Assembly: GCF_003298775.1 (NCBI RefSeq)
Contig: NZ_QNTQ01000002.1
Coordinates: forward strand, 124,001 to 188,000
DNA length: 64,000 nucleotides
Origin: Rhodosalinus halophilus
GTDB taxonomy: Bacteria > Pseudomonadota > Alphaproteobacteria > Rhodobacterales > Rhodobacteraceae
Reading direction: 5' to 3'
Shown: one piece after another, positions 44,843 to 54,149 of the stretch
How positions within the stretch are numbered: the first letter of the stretch is position 1
How the letters are laid out: every line of letters begins with the position of its first letter
Translations under genes and position numbers: made by a program
The notes under the pieces: generated by a model
Told to the model about the DNA's origin: nothing
What the model saw: the letters and a program-made list of their open reading frames with translations, nothing else
Databases searched by the model: none

Positions 44843-45259
44843 ATGAAAAGATCTGCGATCACCGCCCTGGCCGGCGCGGCGCTCGCTTTCCTGGGTGCCG
44901 CCGGCCACGCCTTCCCGGTCGAGCCCTACAAGCGCGCCGAGATCTTCGCGGTGTGTTCGGGCAGGCTCGCGGCGCTCGCCACCCGGCTGGAGGCCGAAGG
45001 CGACCCCGCCGCGGTCGAGGCGCGTGGCCTCGCGGCGGACTTCTCGGTCCTGCTCGAGGCGAGCATGCCGGCGGCGCTCGAGGCCGGGGTGCCGGAGAAT
45101 CAGCCCGAGCGCTGGCGTGCCTCCGGCTGGGGCGAGGCGGCGCATCTGCTGGCGCTCGCCGACTACAGCTTCAACGCCCGGCGCGCCGAGCGGGCCAACG
45201 CCGCGCTCGCGGCGCGGCTGGCCGAGTGCCGCTCGCTGATCCTTGGCGGAACGAGCTGA
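44843..45259 (+). CDS. Small exported protein of unknown function
   Basis: 138 residues. Signal peptide MKRSAITALAGAALAFLGAAGHA, cleaved near residue 23, then a helical Ala/Arg/Glu-rich domain with two cysteines (FAVCSGRL and AECRSL), which may pair in the periplasm. Not recognised. Its own strong promoter and the 64-bp gap to cobT suggest it is made separately, although read-through into cobT is possible. Confidence 0.65.
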   Translation: MKRSAITALAGAALAFLGAAGHAFPVEPYKRAEIFAVCSGRLAALATRLEAEGDPAAVEARGLAADFSVLLEASMPAALEAGVPENQPERWRASGWGEAAHLLALADYSFNARRAERANAALAARLAECRSLILGGTS

Positions 45260-45264
45260 CCCAC

Positions 45265-45293
45265 TGGCCATTTCCGCGCCGAAGCACTAGCTT
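45265..45293 (+). promoter_or_regulatory. Predicted cobT promoter
   Basis: TGGCCA, 17-bp spacer, TAGCTT, 30 bp before the cobT ATG. Confidence 0.4.
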
Positions 45294-45323
45294 CCCGGCG
45301 AAGCCCAGTGCCCGGACGGCCGC

Positions 45324-47195
45324 ATGACGAAGAACTCCGACAACCCTGCCGACCCCTTCAAGAAGGCGCTCGCCGAGGCCACCAAGGTGATGGCCCACGA
45401 TCCGGACCTTACGGTGAGCTATTCGGTCGATCCCTCCGGCGTGTCGGGCGATACCATGCGCCTGCCCCAGATCAGCCGCCGCATGACGCGCGAGGAGGTT
45501 CTGGTGGCGCGCGGCACGGCGGACGCGCTGGCGCTGCACCGCCGCTATCACGACGCCGGCACCCATGCCCGCTACGCCCCCCGCGGCGACATGGCACGCG
45601 ATCTCTACGAGGCGATGGAGGTCGCCCGCTGCGAGGCGATGGGCGCGCGCGACATGCCGGGCACGGCGCAGAACATCGACGCCAAGATCGGCGCCGAGGC
45701 CACCCGCCGCGGCTATGCCGGCATCACCGAGGCCTCCGAGGCACCGCTGCCCGTCGCGGCGGGCTATCTGATCCGCCATCTCGCCACCGGCCGCGCGCTG
45801 CCCGAAGGGGCGCGCAACGTCATGGATCTCTGGCGCGACTTCATCGAGGAACAGGCGGGCGAGACCCTCGAGGGGCTCGAGGACAAGCTCGCCGATCAGA
45901 CCGCCTTCGCCCGCTTCGCGCGCAAGGTGATCGAGGATCTTGGCTACGGCGACCAGCTCGGCGACGATCCCGATCTCGAAGAGGATCAGCAGGACGAGGC
46001 CGAGGACGGCGCCGAAGAGGAGGAAGAGCCCGAGAGCACCGGCGAGGAGGACAGCAGCGACGAGGCCGAGGCCTCGCCCGAACAGTCGCAGGAGCAGACC
46101 GACGACGAGAGCCAGGCGCAGGTCAGCATGGAGGAGCTCGCCGACCAGGAACTCGGCGAGGAGGCGGAGCTTCCCGAGGGCGAGGCCCCGCTCGAGCCGC
46201 CGCCCCCTGCCCCGGTGTCCGACGCCGACCCCGACTACCGCGTCTTCGACCGCAGCTTCGACGAGGAGATCGGGGCCTTCGACCTCGCCGATCCGGTCGA
46301 GCTGGAGCGCCTGCGCGCCTATCTCGACCAGCAGCTCGAACCGCTCAGGGGCGCTGTCGGCCGGCTCGCCAACAAGTTGCAGCGGCGGCTCCAGGCCCAG
46401 CAGAACCGCAGCTGGGAGTTCGACCGTGACGAGGGCATCCTCGACGCCGGGCGGCTGGCGCGCGTGGTCGCGAATCCCACGACCCCGCTCTCCTTCAAGG
46501 TCGAGAAGGACACCGAGTTCCGCGACACCGTGGTGACCCTGCTGCTGGACAACTCCGGCTCGATGCGCGGGCGGCCGATCTCGATCGCCGCCATCTGCGC
46601 CGACGTGCTCGCCCGGACGCTCGAACGCTGCAGCGTGAAGGCCGAGATCCTGGGCTTCACCACGCGTGCCTGGAAGGGCGGGCAGAGCCGCGAGGCCTGG
46701 CTGGCCGCGGGCCGGCCGCTGGCGCCGGGGCGTCTGAACGACCTGCGGCACATCGTCTACAAGTCCGCCGACGCGCCGTGGCGCCGCGCACGGGTCAACC
46801 TGGGCCTGATGATGAAGGAGGGCCTTCTCAAGGAGAACATCGACGGCGAGGCGCTCGAATGGGCCCATCGCCGTCTCGTCGTCAGGCCCGAGGCGCGCAA
46901 GATCCTCATGGTGATCTCCGACGGCGCGCCCGTGGACGATTCCACCCTGTCGGTGAACCCGGCAAATTACCTCGAGAAGCATCTGCGCGACGTCATCGCG
47001 ATGGTCGAACGCAAGAACCAGGTGGAGCTGATCGCCATCGGCATCGGCCATGACGTGACCCGCTACTACAAGCGCGCGGTCACGATCACCGATGTCGAGC
47101 AGCTCGCCGGCGCGATGACCGAGCAGCTCGCGAGCCTCTTCGATTCCGACCCCCGCGCACGGGCGCGGATGATGGGGATCCGAAAGGCGAGCTGA
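45324..47195 (+). CDS. cobT: Cobaltochelatase subunit CobT
   Basis: Partners CobS in the CobNST cobalt chelatase. 623 residues: N-terminal domain, a long acidic low-complexity segment (about 210-300, Glu/Asp-rich), then a C-terminal von Willebrand A domain with MIDAS DNSGSM at residue 409 and [13 protein letters not shown]. The Arg/Lys-rich [19 protein letters not shown] leads into it. Ends 47195, immediately before the palindromic element. cobN is not in the window. Confidence 0.95.
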   Translation: MTKNSDNPADPFKKALAEATKVMAHDPDLTVSYSVDPSGVSGDTMRLPQISRRMTREEVLVARGTADALALHRRYHDAGTHARYAPRGDMARDLYEAMEVARCEAMGARDMPGTAQNIDAKIGAEATRRGYAGITEASEAPLPVAAGYLIRHLATGRALPEGARNVMDLWRDFIEEQAGETLEGLEDKLADQTAFARFARKVIEDLGYGDQLGDDPDLEEDQQDEAEDGAEEEEEPESTGEEDSSDEAEASPEQSQEQTDDESQAQVSMEELADQELGEEAELPEGEAPLEPPPPAPVSDADPDYRVFDRSFDEEIGAFDLADPVELERLRAYLDQQLEPLRGAVGRLANKLQRRLQAQQNRSWEFDRDEGILDAGRLARVVANPTTPLSFKVEKDTEFRDTVVTLLLDNSGSMRGRPISIAAICADVLARTLERCSVKAEILGFTTRAWKGGQSREAWLAAGRPLAPGRLNDLRHIVYKSADAPWRRARVNLGLMMKEGLLKENIDGEALEWAHRRLVVRPEARKILMVISDGAPVDDSTLSVNPANYLEKHLRDVIAMVERKNQVELIAIGIGHDVTRYYKRAVTITDVEQLAGAMTEQLASLFDSDPRARARMMGIRKAS

Positions 47196-47272
47196 CCGTA
47201 GGGTGCGTGCTCGGCACGCACCGCGACCGGCGATTGCGTCAGATCGGTGCGTGACAAGCACGCACCCTACGG
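47196..47272. repeat. 77-bp palindromic element, GTAGGGTGCGTGC type
   Basis: 15-bp perfect inverted ends: CCGTAGGGTGCGTGC (47196-47210) and GCACGCACCCTACGG (47258-47272). Each end also forms a local hairpin: GGTGCGTGC-TCG-GCACGCACC (47202-47222) and GGTGCGTG-ACAAG-CACGCACC (47246-47266). It begins on the base after the cobT stop. It looks like a REP/MITE-type mobile palindrome and can double as a terminator. Confidence 0.75.
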
Positions 47273-47341
47273 GCGGCGCGGGCTTGCATCCAGGCGCCGT
47301 AGCCTGTTCTTTGCCGTCGGGCGAGTGTGGGGAGCGCCGGC

Positions 47342-49138
47342 ATGTTCCAGTCCTTCAAGGCCACGAGCCGGCCCGAACAGGGACCGCCGCGCCTGCGGCT
47401 CCTGCGCGAGGAAATGGCCCGCGAGGGGCTGGACGGGTTCCTCGTGCCGCGCGCGGACGCGCATCAGGGGGAATATGTCGCCCCGCACGACGAGCGGCTG
47501 GCCTGGCTCACGGGCTTCACCGGGTCCGCGGGCTTCTGCGCCGTGCTTCAGGAGGAGGCCGGCGTCTTCGTGGACGGCCGCTATCGCGTGCAGGTCCGCG
47601 ACCAGGTCGCGGCGGCGTTCACGCCGGTGGACTGGCCCGGGACGAAACTGGGCCCGTGGCTGCGCGCGCGCCTGCCGCATGGCGGCGCGGTGGGCTTCGA
47701 CCCCTGGCTGCACACCGTGGAGGAGATCGAGACGCTCGAGGCGGCGCTCGACCGCAGCGGCGTGCATCTTCTGCCCTCGCCCAATCTGGTGGACCGGATC
47801 TGGGAGGATCAGCCGGATCCGCCCGCGGGAGAGGTCACGGCGCATCCCGTGGAGCTCGCCGGCGAGGCCGCCACGCAGAAACGCGCGCGTCTGGGCGAGG
47901 CGCTGCATGAGAAGGGCGAGGCGGCCGCCGTGCTCACGCTGCCCGATTCGATCTGCTGGCTGCTCAACATCCGCGGCGCAGACGTGCCCCGCATCCCGGT
48001 CGCGCAGGGATTCGCGATCCTGCACGCTGACGGGTCGGTGGATCTCTTCATGACCGAGGCGAAGCTCCACGCAGTGCGCGATCATCTCGGGCCCGGCGTG
48101 CGGTGCGCGCCGCCGGACGCCTTCGCCGAGGCGCTCGGGGCGCTCGAGGGCCGGATCCGGATCGACGCGGCCAGCGCGCCGCTCGCGGCGCTGCGGGCGC
48201 TCGAGCACGGCCCGGCCGAGCCGGTGCGCGGCCGCGACCCCTGCCTGCTGCCCAAGGCATGCAAGAACGCCACCGAGCGCAAGGGCGCCGAGGCCGCCCA
48301 TCTGCGCGACGGCGCGGCCGTGGTGGAGTTCCTCTGCTGGCTCGACGCGCAAGCCCCGGGCAGCGTGACCGAGATCGCCGCCGCGACCAAGCTCGAGGAC
48401 TGCCGCCGCGCGCACCCGGAGCTGCGCGACATCGCCTTCGACACGATCGCGGGCAGCGGGCCCAATGGCGCCATCGTGCATTACCGCGTGACGGAAGAGA
48501 CCGACCGCGCGCTGGGCGCGGGCGAGCTTTTCCTGGTGGACAGCGGCGGGCAGTATCCCGACGGCACCACCGACATCACCCGCACCGTGCCGGTCGGCCC
48601 GGCCGGCGAGGAGGAGCGCGCGGCCTACACCCGCGTGCTGCAGGGGCTGATCACGATCTCGCGGCTGCGCTGGCCCAGGGGCCTCGCCGGGCGCGACCTC
48701 GACGCGCTGGCGCGGATGCCGCTCTGGCTCGCGGGGCAGGACTACGCGCATGGCACGGGCCACGGCGTGGGCAGCTACCTGTCGGTGCACGAGGGGCCGC
48801 AGCGGCTGGCGCGGACGGGCGAGGTGCCGCTGGAACCGGGGATGATCCTCTCGAACGAACCGGGGTTCTATCGGGAGGGTGCATACGGCATAAGGCTCGA
48901 GAACCTGATCGTGGTGGAGGAAGCGCCGCCGCTGCCCGGGGGCACGGTGGGCGAGATGCTGCGGTTCCAGACGCTGACCTATGTGCCCTTCGACCGGCGG
49001 CTGATCGTGGCGGAGATGCTGACGGCACCGGAGCGCGCCTGGCTCGATGCCTATCACGCGCTCTGCCGGCGGAAGCTGGCGGAGCGACTTGCACCACGGG
49101 CGCGGGACTGGCTGACCACCGCCACGGCGCCGATCTGA
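47342..49138 (+). CDS. M24B Xaa-Pro aminopeptidase
   Basis: 598 residues in the long three-domain form: two creatinase-type N-terminal domains (GLDGFLVPRADAHQGEYV near residue 30) and a C-terminal pita-bread catalytic domain. Metal ligands lie in LVDSGGQYPDGTTDITRT (two Asp), HGTGHGVGSYLSVHEGP (His), LSNEPGFYREGAYGIRLEN (two Glu). Removes N-terminal residues before proline. ATG 47342 follows GGGGAG. Followed 15 bp later by the DUF427 gene, likely cotranscribed. Confidence 0.93.
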   Translation: MFQSFKATSRPEQGPPRLRLLREEMAREGLDGFLVPRADAHQGEYVAPHDERLAWLTGFTGSAGFCAVLQEEAGVFVDGRYRVQVRDQVAAAFTPVDWPGTKLGPWLRARLPHGGAVGFDPWLHTVEEIETLEAALDRSGVHLLPSPNLVDRIWEDQPDPPAGEVTAHPVELAGEAATQKRARLGEALHEKGEAAAVLTLPDSICWLLNIRGADVPRIPVAQGFAILHADGSVDLFMTEAKLHAVRDHLGPGVRCAPPDAFAEALGALEGRIRIDAASAPLAALRALEHGPAEPVRGRDPCLLPKACKNATERKGAEAAHLRDGAAVVEFLCWLDAQAPGSVTEIAAATKLEDCRRAHPELRDIAFDTIAGSGPNGAIVHYRVTEETDRALGAGELFLVDSGGQYPDGTTDITRTVPVGPAGEEERAAYTRVLQGLITISRLRWPRGLAGRDLDALARMPLWLAGQDYAHGTGHGVGSYLSVHEGPQRLARTGEVPLEPGMILSNEPGFYREGAYGIRLENLIVVEEAPPLPGGTVGEMLRFQTLTYVPFDRRLIVAEMLTAPERAWLDAYHALCRRKLAERLAPRARDWLTTATAPI

Positions 49139-49153
49139 AGGAGAGAGAGGGAC

Positions 49154-49498
49154 ATGGCCAAGCGCATCACCATCCGGCCCGCCGAGGGCAAATGGAGCGT
49201 CCGCGCCGGCGGCGCCGTTCTGGGCGAAAGCTCTGCCGCGCTGGAGCTGGACGAGGAAGGCCACGCGCCGGTGATCTACTTCCCGCGCGGCGACCTCGCC
49301 ATGGCGTTCCTCGAACCCTCGGAGAAGTCCAGCCATTGCCCCTGGAAGGGCGACGCGCGCTGGTTCTCGATCGTCACGAAGTCGACGACGATTCCGGATG
49401 CAGCCTGGAGCTACGAGAGCCCGGTGGACGGCGCGGGCGAGATCGCGGGGCACGTGGCCTTCCACGAGAGCGACCAGGTCACGGTCGAGCGGATCTGA
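49154..49498 (+). CDS. DUF427 family protein
   Basis: 114 residues. GKWSVRAGGAVLGESSAALEL, VIYFPRGDLAMAFLEPSEKSSHCPWKGDARWFSI and AAWSYESPVDGAGEIAGHVAF are the family's conserved blocks, with a Cys-Pro-Trp-Lys-Gly core. A small beta-barrel fold without known enzyme activity. Good AGGAGAGAGAG site upstream. Copy F of the hairpin repeat follows. Confidence 0.88.
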   Translation: MAKRITIRPAEGKWSVRAGGAVLGESSAALELDEEGHAPVIYFPRGDLAMAFLEPSEKSSHCPWKGDARWFSIVTKSTTIPDAAWSYESPVDGAGEIAGHVAFHESDQVTVERI

Positions 49499-49527
49499 GC
49501 GCCTGCGCGCGGGGGTGGCGCCGTCAA

Positions 49528-49596
49528 GGGGGGCTGTCTGCCCCCTTCTGCCGCTCGCGCGGCATTCACCCCCCGAGGGTCTTTCCGGCAAGGGGA
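49528..49596 (-). repeat. Intergenic TTCTTCTTGG hairpin repeat, copy F (inverted)
   Basis: In minus orientation: CCCCTTGC box, GAAAGACCCTCGGGGGGTGA, small stem GCCGC-GCGA-GCGGC (49550-49563), large stem GGGGGC-AGACA-GCCCCC (49529-49545). The hairpin faces the DUF427 stop on the plus strand. Confidence 0.78.
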
Positions 49597-49640
49597 CGGA
49601 CTCGGGACACCGGATCGCGGCGCGCTGACGCTGCGCGCGG

Positions 49641-51329
49641 TCAGGAATGCTCCTCCTCGGCGGTGGCGGCGAGGGCGCGGTTGTAGGCCTTGAGCGCGTC
49701 GACATGGAAGAGCGCGCCCTGCAGTTCGGGCGACTTGCCCGCACCGGTGAGGCGGACGACGGGGATGAATGGCAGGCCCGACTTGTCGAAGATCGGCATC
49801 GCCGCCTCGAGCGTGGCGTTGGCATCGACGTAGACGCCGTTGCCGATGAGCTCCCACAGCCGCGCCTCCTCGGGCGCGCGCTCGTCCAGCGGCCCGCGCA
49901 TCACGCCCGCCACGCGGAACATCTGCAGCAGGTATTCCTGCGGGCCCGCGGCGAGGTGCACGCCGCGGCGCTCGAGCTGGCTGAGGAAGAAGGAGCGGTC
50001 CACCAGCCGCGAGGCGAGCGCGGTTGAGGTGGAGACCGCGACCATCACCGCGAGGCCCGTCTGCCAGTCGCCGGTGAGCTCGAAGACGATGAGCGTGGTC
50101 GAGATCGGCGCGCCGAGGACGGCGGCGGCCACCGCGCCCATGCCGGCCAGCGCGTAGAGCGTGGGCGCCCCGGAAATCTCGGGGAAGAGGCCGGTGGCGA
50201 CGAGGCCGAAGGCGAGGCCGGTCAGCGCCCCCAGCATCAGCGAGGGGGAGAAGACGCCGCCGCCCATCCGGCCGGCCATGGTGACGGCCACCGCCACGAC
50301 CTTGACGATGCAGAAGACGACCGCCTCGTGGAGCAGCAGATCGCCGGTGAGCGCGCGCGTCGTCGTCTCGTAGCCCACGCCGATGATATGCGGAAAGCCC
50401 ACGGCGATGCCGCCCAGAAGGGCGCCGGTCAGCGCGGGGCGCAGCCAGAGCGGCATGCGCGTGCGGCGCTGCACGAGGTTGCCCGCGTCCTCGCCCCAGA
50501 AGATCGCGCGCATGGTCACCACGGCGACCAGCCCGCAGACGAGCCCGAGGAGGAGGAAGGCCGGGATCTCGGCGTAGAATTCCAGTGCCGAGCCTCCCGG
50601 CAGGACGAAGTTGGTGACGTCGCCGAAGGCCATGCGGCCGATCACCGTGCCCGCGGCCGAGGCGATGACGATGGGCGCGAAGGCGTGCAGCGCGAAGTGC
50701 CGCAGCACCACTTCCATCGCGAAGAGCGCGCCGGCGATGGGCGCGTTGAAGCTCGCCGAGACGGCGGCCGCGACCGCGCAGCCCAGCAGGTCGCGCCCGG
50801 TGACCCCGTCGGCGCGGATGGCGTTCGATACCCAGGACGAGAGCAGCGCGGCGAGGTGGACGACCGGCCCCTCGCGCCCCGTCGAGCCGCCGGTGGAGAG
50901 GGTGACGAGCGAGCAGCCGGTGGAGGTGAGCCCCGCCTTGGTCTCGACCCGGCCGTCGTTGAGCGCCGCGCCCTCGATGACGTCGGCCACCGCGCGCACG
51001 CGGCCGTCGGGCGTGAAGAAATGCAGCAGCAGCCCCACCACCAGGCCGCCCGCGACCGGCACGGCAACGATCCACCACCAGGCCAGCGTTTCGGCGAAGC
51101 TGTGCAGGCGGTGCAGATCGTCGGCGCCATAGGCCAGCTCCTGCAGCGTCTCGATCCCGATGCGGAAGATCACGGCGGCACAGCCTGCGGCGATCCCGAC
51201 GCCCAGCGCGATGAACCAGAACTGCACCTGCCCCGGCCCGCGGTGGCGCAGCAGTTGCCAGCCGCGGCGGAAGGCATGGCGGGTGTGGACGATCTGCGCC
51301 AGAAGCGGGTTACGCGGCGGCGCCCTCAT
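49641..51329 (-). CDS. ClC-family chloride channel/antiporter with CBS domains
   Basis: 562 residues with ten or more membrane helices. The selectivity-filter region STGGSTGREGPVVHLAALL keeps the GREGP motif with the gating glutamate. The first filter motif is not a clear GSGIP (VRAVADVIEGAALNDGRV instead), an atypical feature also seen in CBS-containing bacterial members. Residues about 430-555 form a CBS pair likely to sense nucleotides (LPFIPVVRLTGAGKSPELQGALF). Convergent with the DUF427 gene. Confidence 0.9.
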   Translation of the reverse strand: MRAPPRNPLLAQIVHTRHAFRRGWQLLRHRGPGQVQFWFIALGVGIAAGCAAVIFRIGIETLQELAYGADDLHRLHSFAETLAWWWIVAVPVAGGLVVGLLLHFFTPDGRVRAVADVIEGAALNDGRVETKAGLTSTGCSLVTLSTGGSTGREGPVVHLAALLSSWVSNAIRADGVTGRDLLGCAVAAAVSASFNAPIAGALFAMEVVLRHFALHAFAPIVIASAAGTVIGRMAFGDVTNFVLPGGSALEFYAEIPAFLLLGLVCGLVAVVTMRAIFWGEDAGNLVQRRTRMPLWLRPALTGALLGGIAVGFPHIIGVGYETTTRALTGDLLLHEAVVFCIVKVVAVAVTMAGRMGGGVFSPSLMLGALTGLAFGLVATGLFPEISGAPTLYALAGMGAVAAAVLGAPISTTLIVFELTGDWQTGLAVMVAVSTSTALASRLVDRSFFLSQLERRGVHLAAGPQEYLLQMFRVAGVMRGPLDERAPEEARLWELIGNGVYVDANATLEAAMPIFDKSGLPFIPVVRLTGAGKSPELQGALFHVDALKAYNRALAATAEEEHS

Positions 51330-51404
51330 CTGCCGCGCCTCCGCCCCGTCTTTTCCCCGGCGGGCCGCGGGGTTAGGCTGGGGCTGGAACTGCCGGGGAA
51401 ACTC

Positions 51405-52778
51405 ATGGCCCTTCAGGACGCTCTCGACGCGCTTTCCGCCTTACTAGGCGAACGGCTGAGCCGGTCCAAGCCCGATCTGGAGGCGCACGGCCGGTCGGAG
51501 AGCCATTTCGCCATGACGCCGCCGGACGCCGTGGCCTGGCCCGAGACGACGCGGGAGGTGCAGGAGATCGTGCGACTCTGCGCGCGCCACGGCGTGCCGG
51601 TTGTGGGCTGGGGCGCGGGCACCTCGCTCGAGGGGCACGCGCTGGCGGCGCGGGGCGGCGTGTCGGTGGATTTCACGCGGATGAACCGGGTTCTGGATGT
51701 GCGGCCCGAGGACATGGACGTGACGGTGCAGCCCGGCCTCACGCGCCGCGCGCTGGAGGAGGAGTTGCGCGCCACCGGCCTCTTCTTCCCGGTCGATCCG
51801 GGCGCCGACGCGAGCATCGGCGGGATGGCGGCGACGCGCGCCTCGGGCACGACGACCGTGCGCTACGGCTCGATGCGCGACAACGTTCTGGCGCTCGAGG
51901 TCGTGCTGGCCGACGGGCGGGTGATCCGCACCGGCAGCCGCGCCCGCAAGTCCGCGGCAGGCTACGACCTCACCGCGCTGATGCTGGGCAGCGAGGGCAC
52001 GCTGGGGCTGATCACCGAGCTCACGCTGCGGCTGCACGGCCGGCCCGAGGCGGTGGCGGCGGGCGTCGCGGCCTTTCCCGGCATCGGCGGCGCGGTGGAC
52101 TGCGTGATCGAGACGATCCAGATGGGCCTGCCGATGGCGCGCATCGAGTTCGTGGACGCGGCCTCGGCCGCGGCCTTCAACGCCTATGCCGGCACCGACC
52201 TGCCGGAGCGGCCGCACCTTCTGGTGGAACTGCACGGCTCGGAGACGGCCGTGGCCGAACAGGCGGAGCTGTTCGGCGCGCTGGTGGCCGAGCATGGCGG
52301 CGACGCCTTCGAATGGTCCACGCGCGAGGAAGAGCGGCGCCACCTCTGGCGGATGCGGCACAACGGCTACTACGCGATCATGGCCGCGCATCCGGGCGCG
52401 CGGGCGCTGGTGACCGACATCTGCGTGCCGATCTCTCGGCTGGCCGAGGCGGTGGAGCAGACGCAGGCCGACATCGCGGCAAGCGGCATGCCCGGCCCGA
52501 TCCTGGGCCACGTGGGCGACGGCAACTTCCATGCCACGCTGATCGTCCGGCCGGACCATGCGGGGGATCTGGACACCGCGAAGGGGCTCGCGCACCGGAT
52601 GGCCGAGCGGGCGCTGCGGCTGGGCGGCACCGTGACGGGCGAGCACGGCGTGGGCATGGGCAAGACCGGCTACATGGCCGAGGAGCACGGCGAAGGCTGG
52701 GCGGTCATGGGCGCGATCAAGGCCGCGCTCGACCCGCAAGGCATCCTCAACCCCGGCAAGCTGGTGCCGGGCAACTGA
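51405..52778 (+). CDS. FAD-linked oxidase, D-lactate dehydrogenase/glycolate oxidase type
   Basis: 457 residues. The PCMH-type FAD domain has VPVVGWGAGTSLEGHALA, DMDVTVQPGLTRRALEEEL, FFPVDPGADASIGGMAATRASGT and KSAAGYDLTALMLGSEGTLG. The C-terminal cap has GHVGDGNFHATLIV and GTVTGEHGVGMGKTGYM, the cytochrome-linked D-lactate dehydrogenase/GlcD signatures. Likely oxidises D-lactate or another 2-hydroxy acid. Start ATG 51405 agrees with the family; the long frame upstream is spurious. Divergent from the ClC gene. Confidence 0.9.
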   Translation: MALQDALDALSALLGERLSRSKPDLEAHGRSESHFAMTPPDAVAWPETTREVQEIVRLCARHGVPVVGWGAGTSLEGHALAARGGVSVDFTRMNRVLDVRPEDMDVTVQPGLTRRALEEELRATGLFFPVDPGADASIGGMAATRASGTTTVRYGSMRDNVLALEVVLADGRVIRTGSRARKSAAGYDLTALMLGSEGTLGLITELTLRLHGRPEAVAAGVAAFPGIGGAVDCVIETIQMGLPMARIEFVDAASAAAFNAYAGTDLPERPHLLVELHGSETAVAEQAELFGALVAEHGGDAFEWSTREEERRHLWRMRHNGYYAIMAAHPGARALVTDICVPISRLAEAVEQTQADIAASGMPGPILGHVGDGNFHATLIVRPDHAGDLDTAKGLAHRMAERALRLGGTVTGEHGVGMGKTGYMAEEHGEGWAVMGAIKAALDPQGILNPGKLVPGN

Positions 52779-52794
52779 TCGCGTCCCTGCCCGG

Positions 52795-53874
52795 TCAGGC
52801 CGCCTCGCCGAACAGCAGCGCCGCTTCGGAGCGGCTCAGGGTGCGGCGCGCGTAGGGGCCGTAGCGGAAGGGGTCCGTCTCGGCCTCGGGGATGCCGGCG
52901 AAGAGCCGCGCACGGTCCTCCGGGGCGATGGCCTCGGGCCGCGTGCTCGCCGGGTGGAAGCTCTCCGTCTCGACGCCGTTCGCCCAGAGCACCTCGTGCC
53001 GGGGCAGCAGGAGGTGGATGTAATCGACTTCCCGCACGGTCTGGTCCGGGCGCACCTGCCGGCCGTCGACCAGGTCGCGCGCGGCGACCAGGACTTCGGA
53101 CGTGTTGAAGAGCGCCCGCGCCCGCGCGCCCCGAACGACGAGGCGGTGGGCCGGCGAGACGAGCAGGCTGCGCTCGGGCTGGCACAGCGCGAGCGCGCCG
53201 GCGCCGATGCGCACCGGCCTGAGCGCGGGCATCGCGAAAAGCCGCGCACCGCCGATGCGCCGGCGTCCGATCCAGAGGATCTCCTGCGGGCCGTCGTCCT
53301 TGGTCGCCACGCGGTCGCCCTCGACCAGATCCTCGACGGGCTGCGGCCCCTGCGGCGTCGCGATGCGAGTGCCCGGCGTGAAACAGATCACCTCCGCGGC
53401 CGCGCGCGCGGGATCCGCGGACGGGAGGCGCGGCAGGCTGTGGCGCACGACATAGAGGTCGGAATCGCGCGGCGGCATGGAATCGAGGAACATCAAGAGC
53501 GGAGGGCGACCGCCGGCCGTCTCGATCAGGGTGACGGTGAAGCTGCGGGCGCCGTCGGTGACGACGAAGGTGTTGTCGGCCATGGGGTGCGGCGACGCAT
53601 CGCCGGCAAACGCGAGCGCCTCGGCTGCCGGGCGACGCGTCAGCGCCGCGCCGACCAGACGCCGCACCATGCCTGCCGCACGGCGGCGCAGCTCGGCCTC
53701 ACCCTGCGCGCCGTCGAGCCGCAACAGACCGTCTGGACCGTCTATGCGGATCGCGTCGCCACGCCAGCACCAGACCGAGCCGATGTCGAGATCGGCGATC
53801 GCCGCATTGTCGAGCCCGTCGACCTCGGTCTGTGACCAGCAGATGACGAACGTGCCGCGAAAGCCCGTCCGCAT
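52795..53874 (-). CDS. Hint (Hedgehog/Intein)-domain protein
   Basis: 359 residues. The Hint module starts at Cys164 in ICFTPGTRIATPQGPQPVEDL, with block-B-like SLLVSPAHRLVVRGARA and C-terminal VDYIHLLLPRHEVLWANGVETESFHP. Such Hint proteins are abundant in Rhodobacterales and many are thought to self-cleave at the cysteine. The N-terminal 160 residues are a separate domain I cannot name. No signal peptide. The motif after the Hint core resembles the family rather than an intein extein junction, so splicing is unlikely. Confidence 0.85.
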   Translation of the reverse strand: MRTGFRGTFVICWSQTEVDGLDNAAIADLDIGSVWCWRGDAIRIDGPDGLLRLDGAQGEAELRRRAAGMVRRLVGAALTRRPAAEALAFAGDASPHPMADNTFVVTDGARSFTVTLIETAGGRPPLLMFLDSMPPRDSDLYVVRHSLPRLPSADPARAAAEVICFTPGTRIATPQGPQPVEDLVEGDRVATKDDGPQEILWIGRRRIGGARLFAMPALRPVRIGAGALALCQPERSLLVSPAHRLVVRGARARALFNTSEVLVAARDLVDGRQVRPDQTVREVDYIHLLLPRHEVLWANGVETESFHPASTRPEAIAPEDRARLFAGIPEAETDPFRYGPYARRTLSRSEAALLFGEAA

Positions 53875-53961
53875 GCCGCTACTTCCTGCTCTTGCCTCGT
53901 TTATCTCTTTGGCACGACGCTACCAGAGCCGATTCGCCCTGAAAAGCGCAGTCCCGGATTT

Positions 53962-53974
53962 GCTTTGGCAAAGC
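53962..53974. promoter_or_regulatory. Short palindrome in the Hint/TRAP intergenic region
   Basis: GCTTTG-G-CAAAGC, 6-bp arms, in the 275-bp divergent region 53875-54149. Could be an operator; unsupported otherwise. The rest of the region holds only the TTATG operator and weak promoter-like boxes. Confidence 0.3.
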
Positions 53975-54048
53975 GTGACCTTGACGCCCCCAATTCAACC
54001 TGAGCTTGTCGCATGCGCGATCTTCGCACGGCTTCCGACGCCCGACCG

Positions 54049-54061
54049 TTATGAGACATAA
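54049..54061. promoter_or_regulatory. Putative MarR operator 1 (TRAP operon)
   Basis: TTATG-AGA-CATAA, extended to GTTATG/CATAAC, followed by CTTTTT. The same TTATG-N3-CATAACTTT block occurs at 57171 before the crotonase gene. CATAAC can serve as a -10 hexamer, so binding would block transcription of the TRAP genes 89 bp downstream. Confidence 0.65.
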
Positions 54062-54149
54062 CTTTTTGCCGCGCGCTTTCGGAAAACGCGTGCAACGTGG
54101 CAGCGACCTGCTAGAACTGACGCCCAGATCGGAAACGGGGAGGAGCTCT

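Noticed and set aside
52795-53874. Intein in a host gene
   Set aside because: The Hint core is present, but there is no recognisable extein sequence on both sides; it fits stand-alone Hint-domain proteins of Rhodobacterales.
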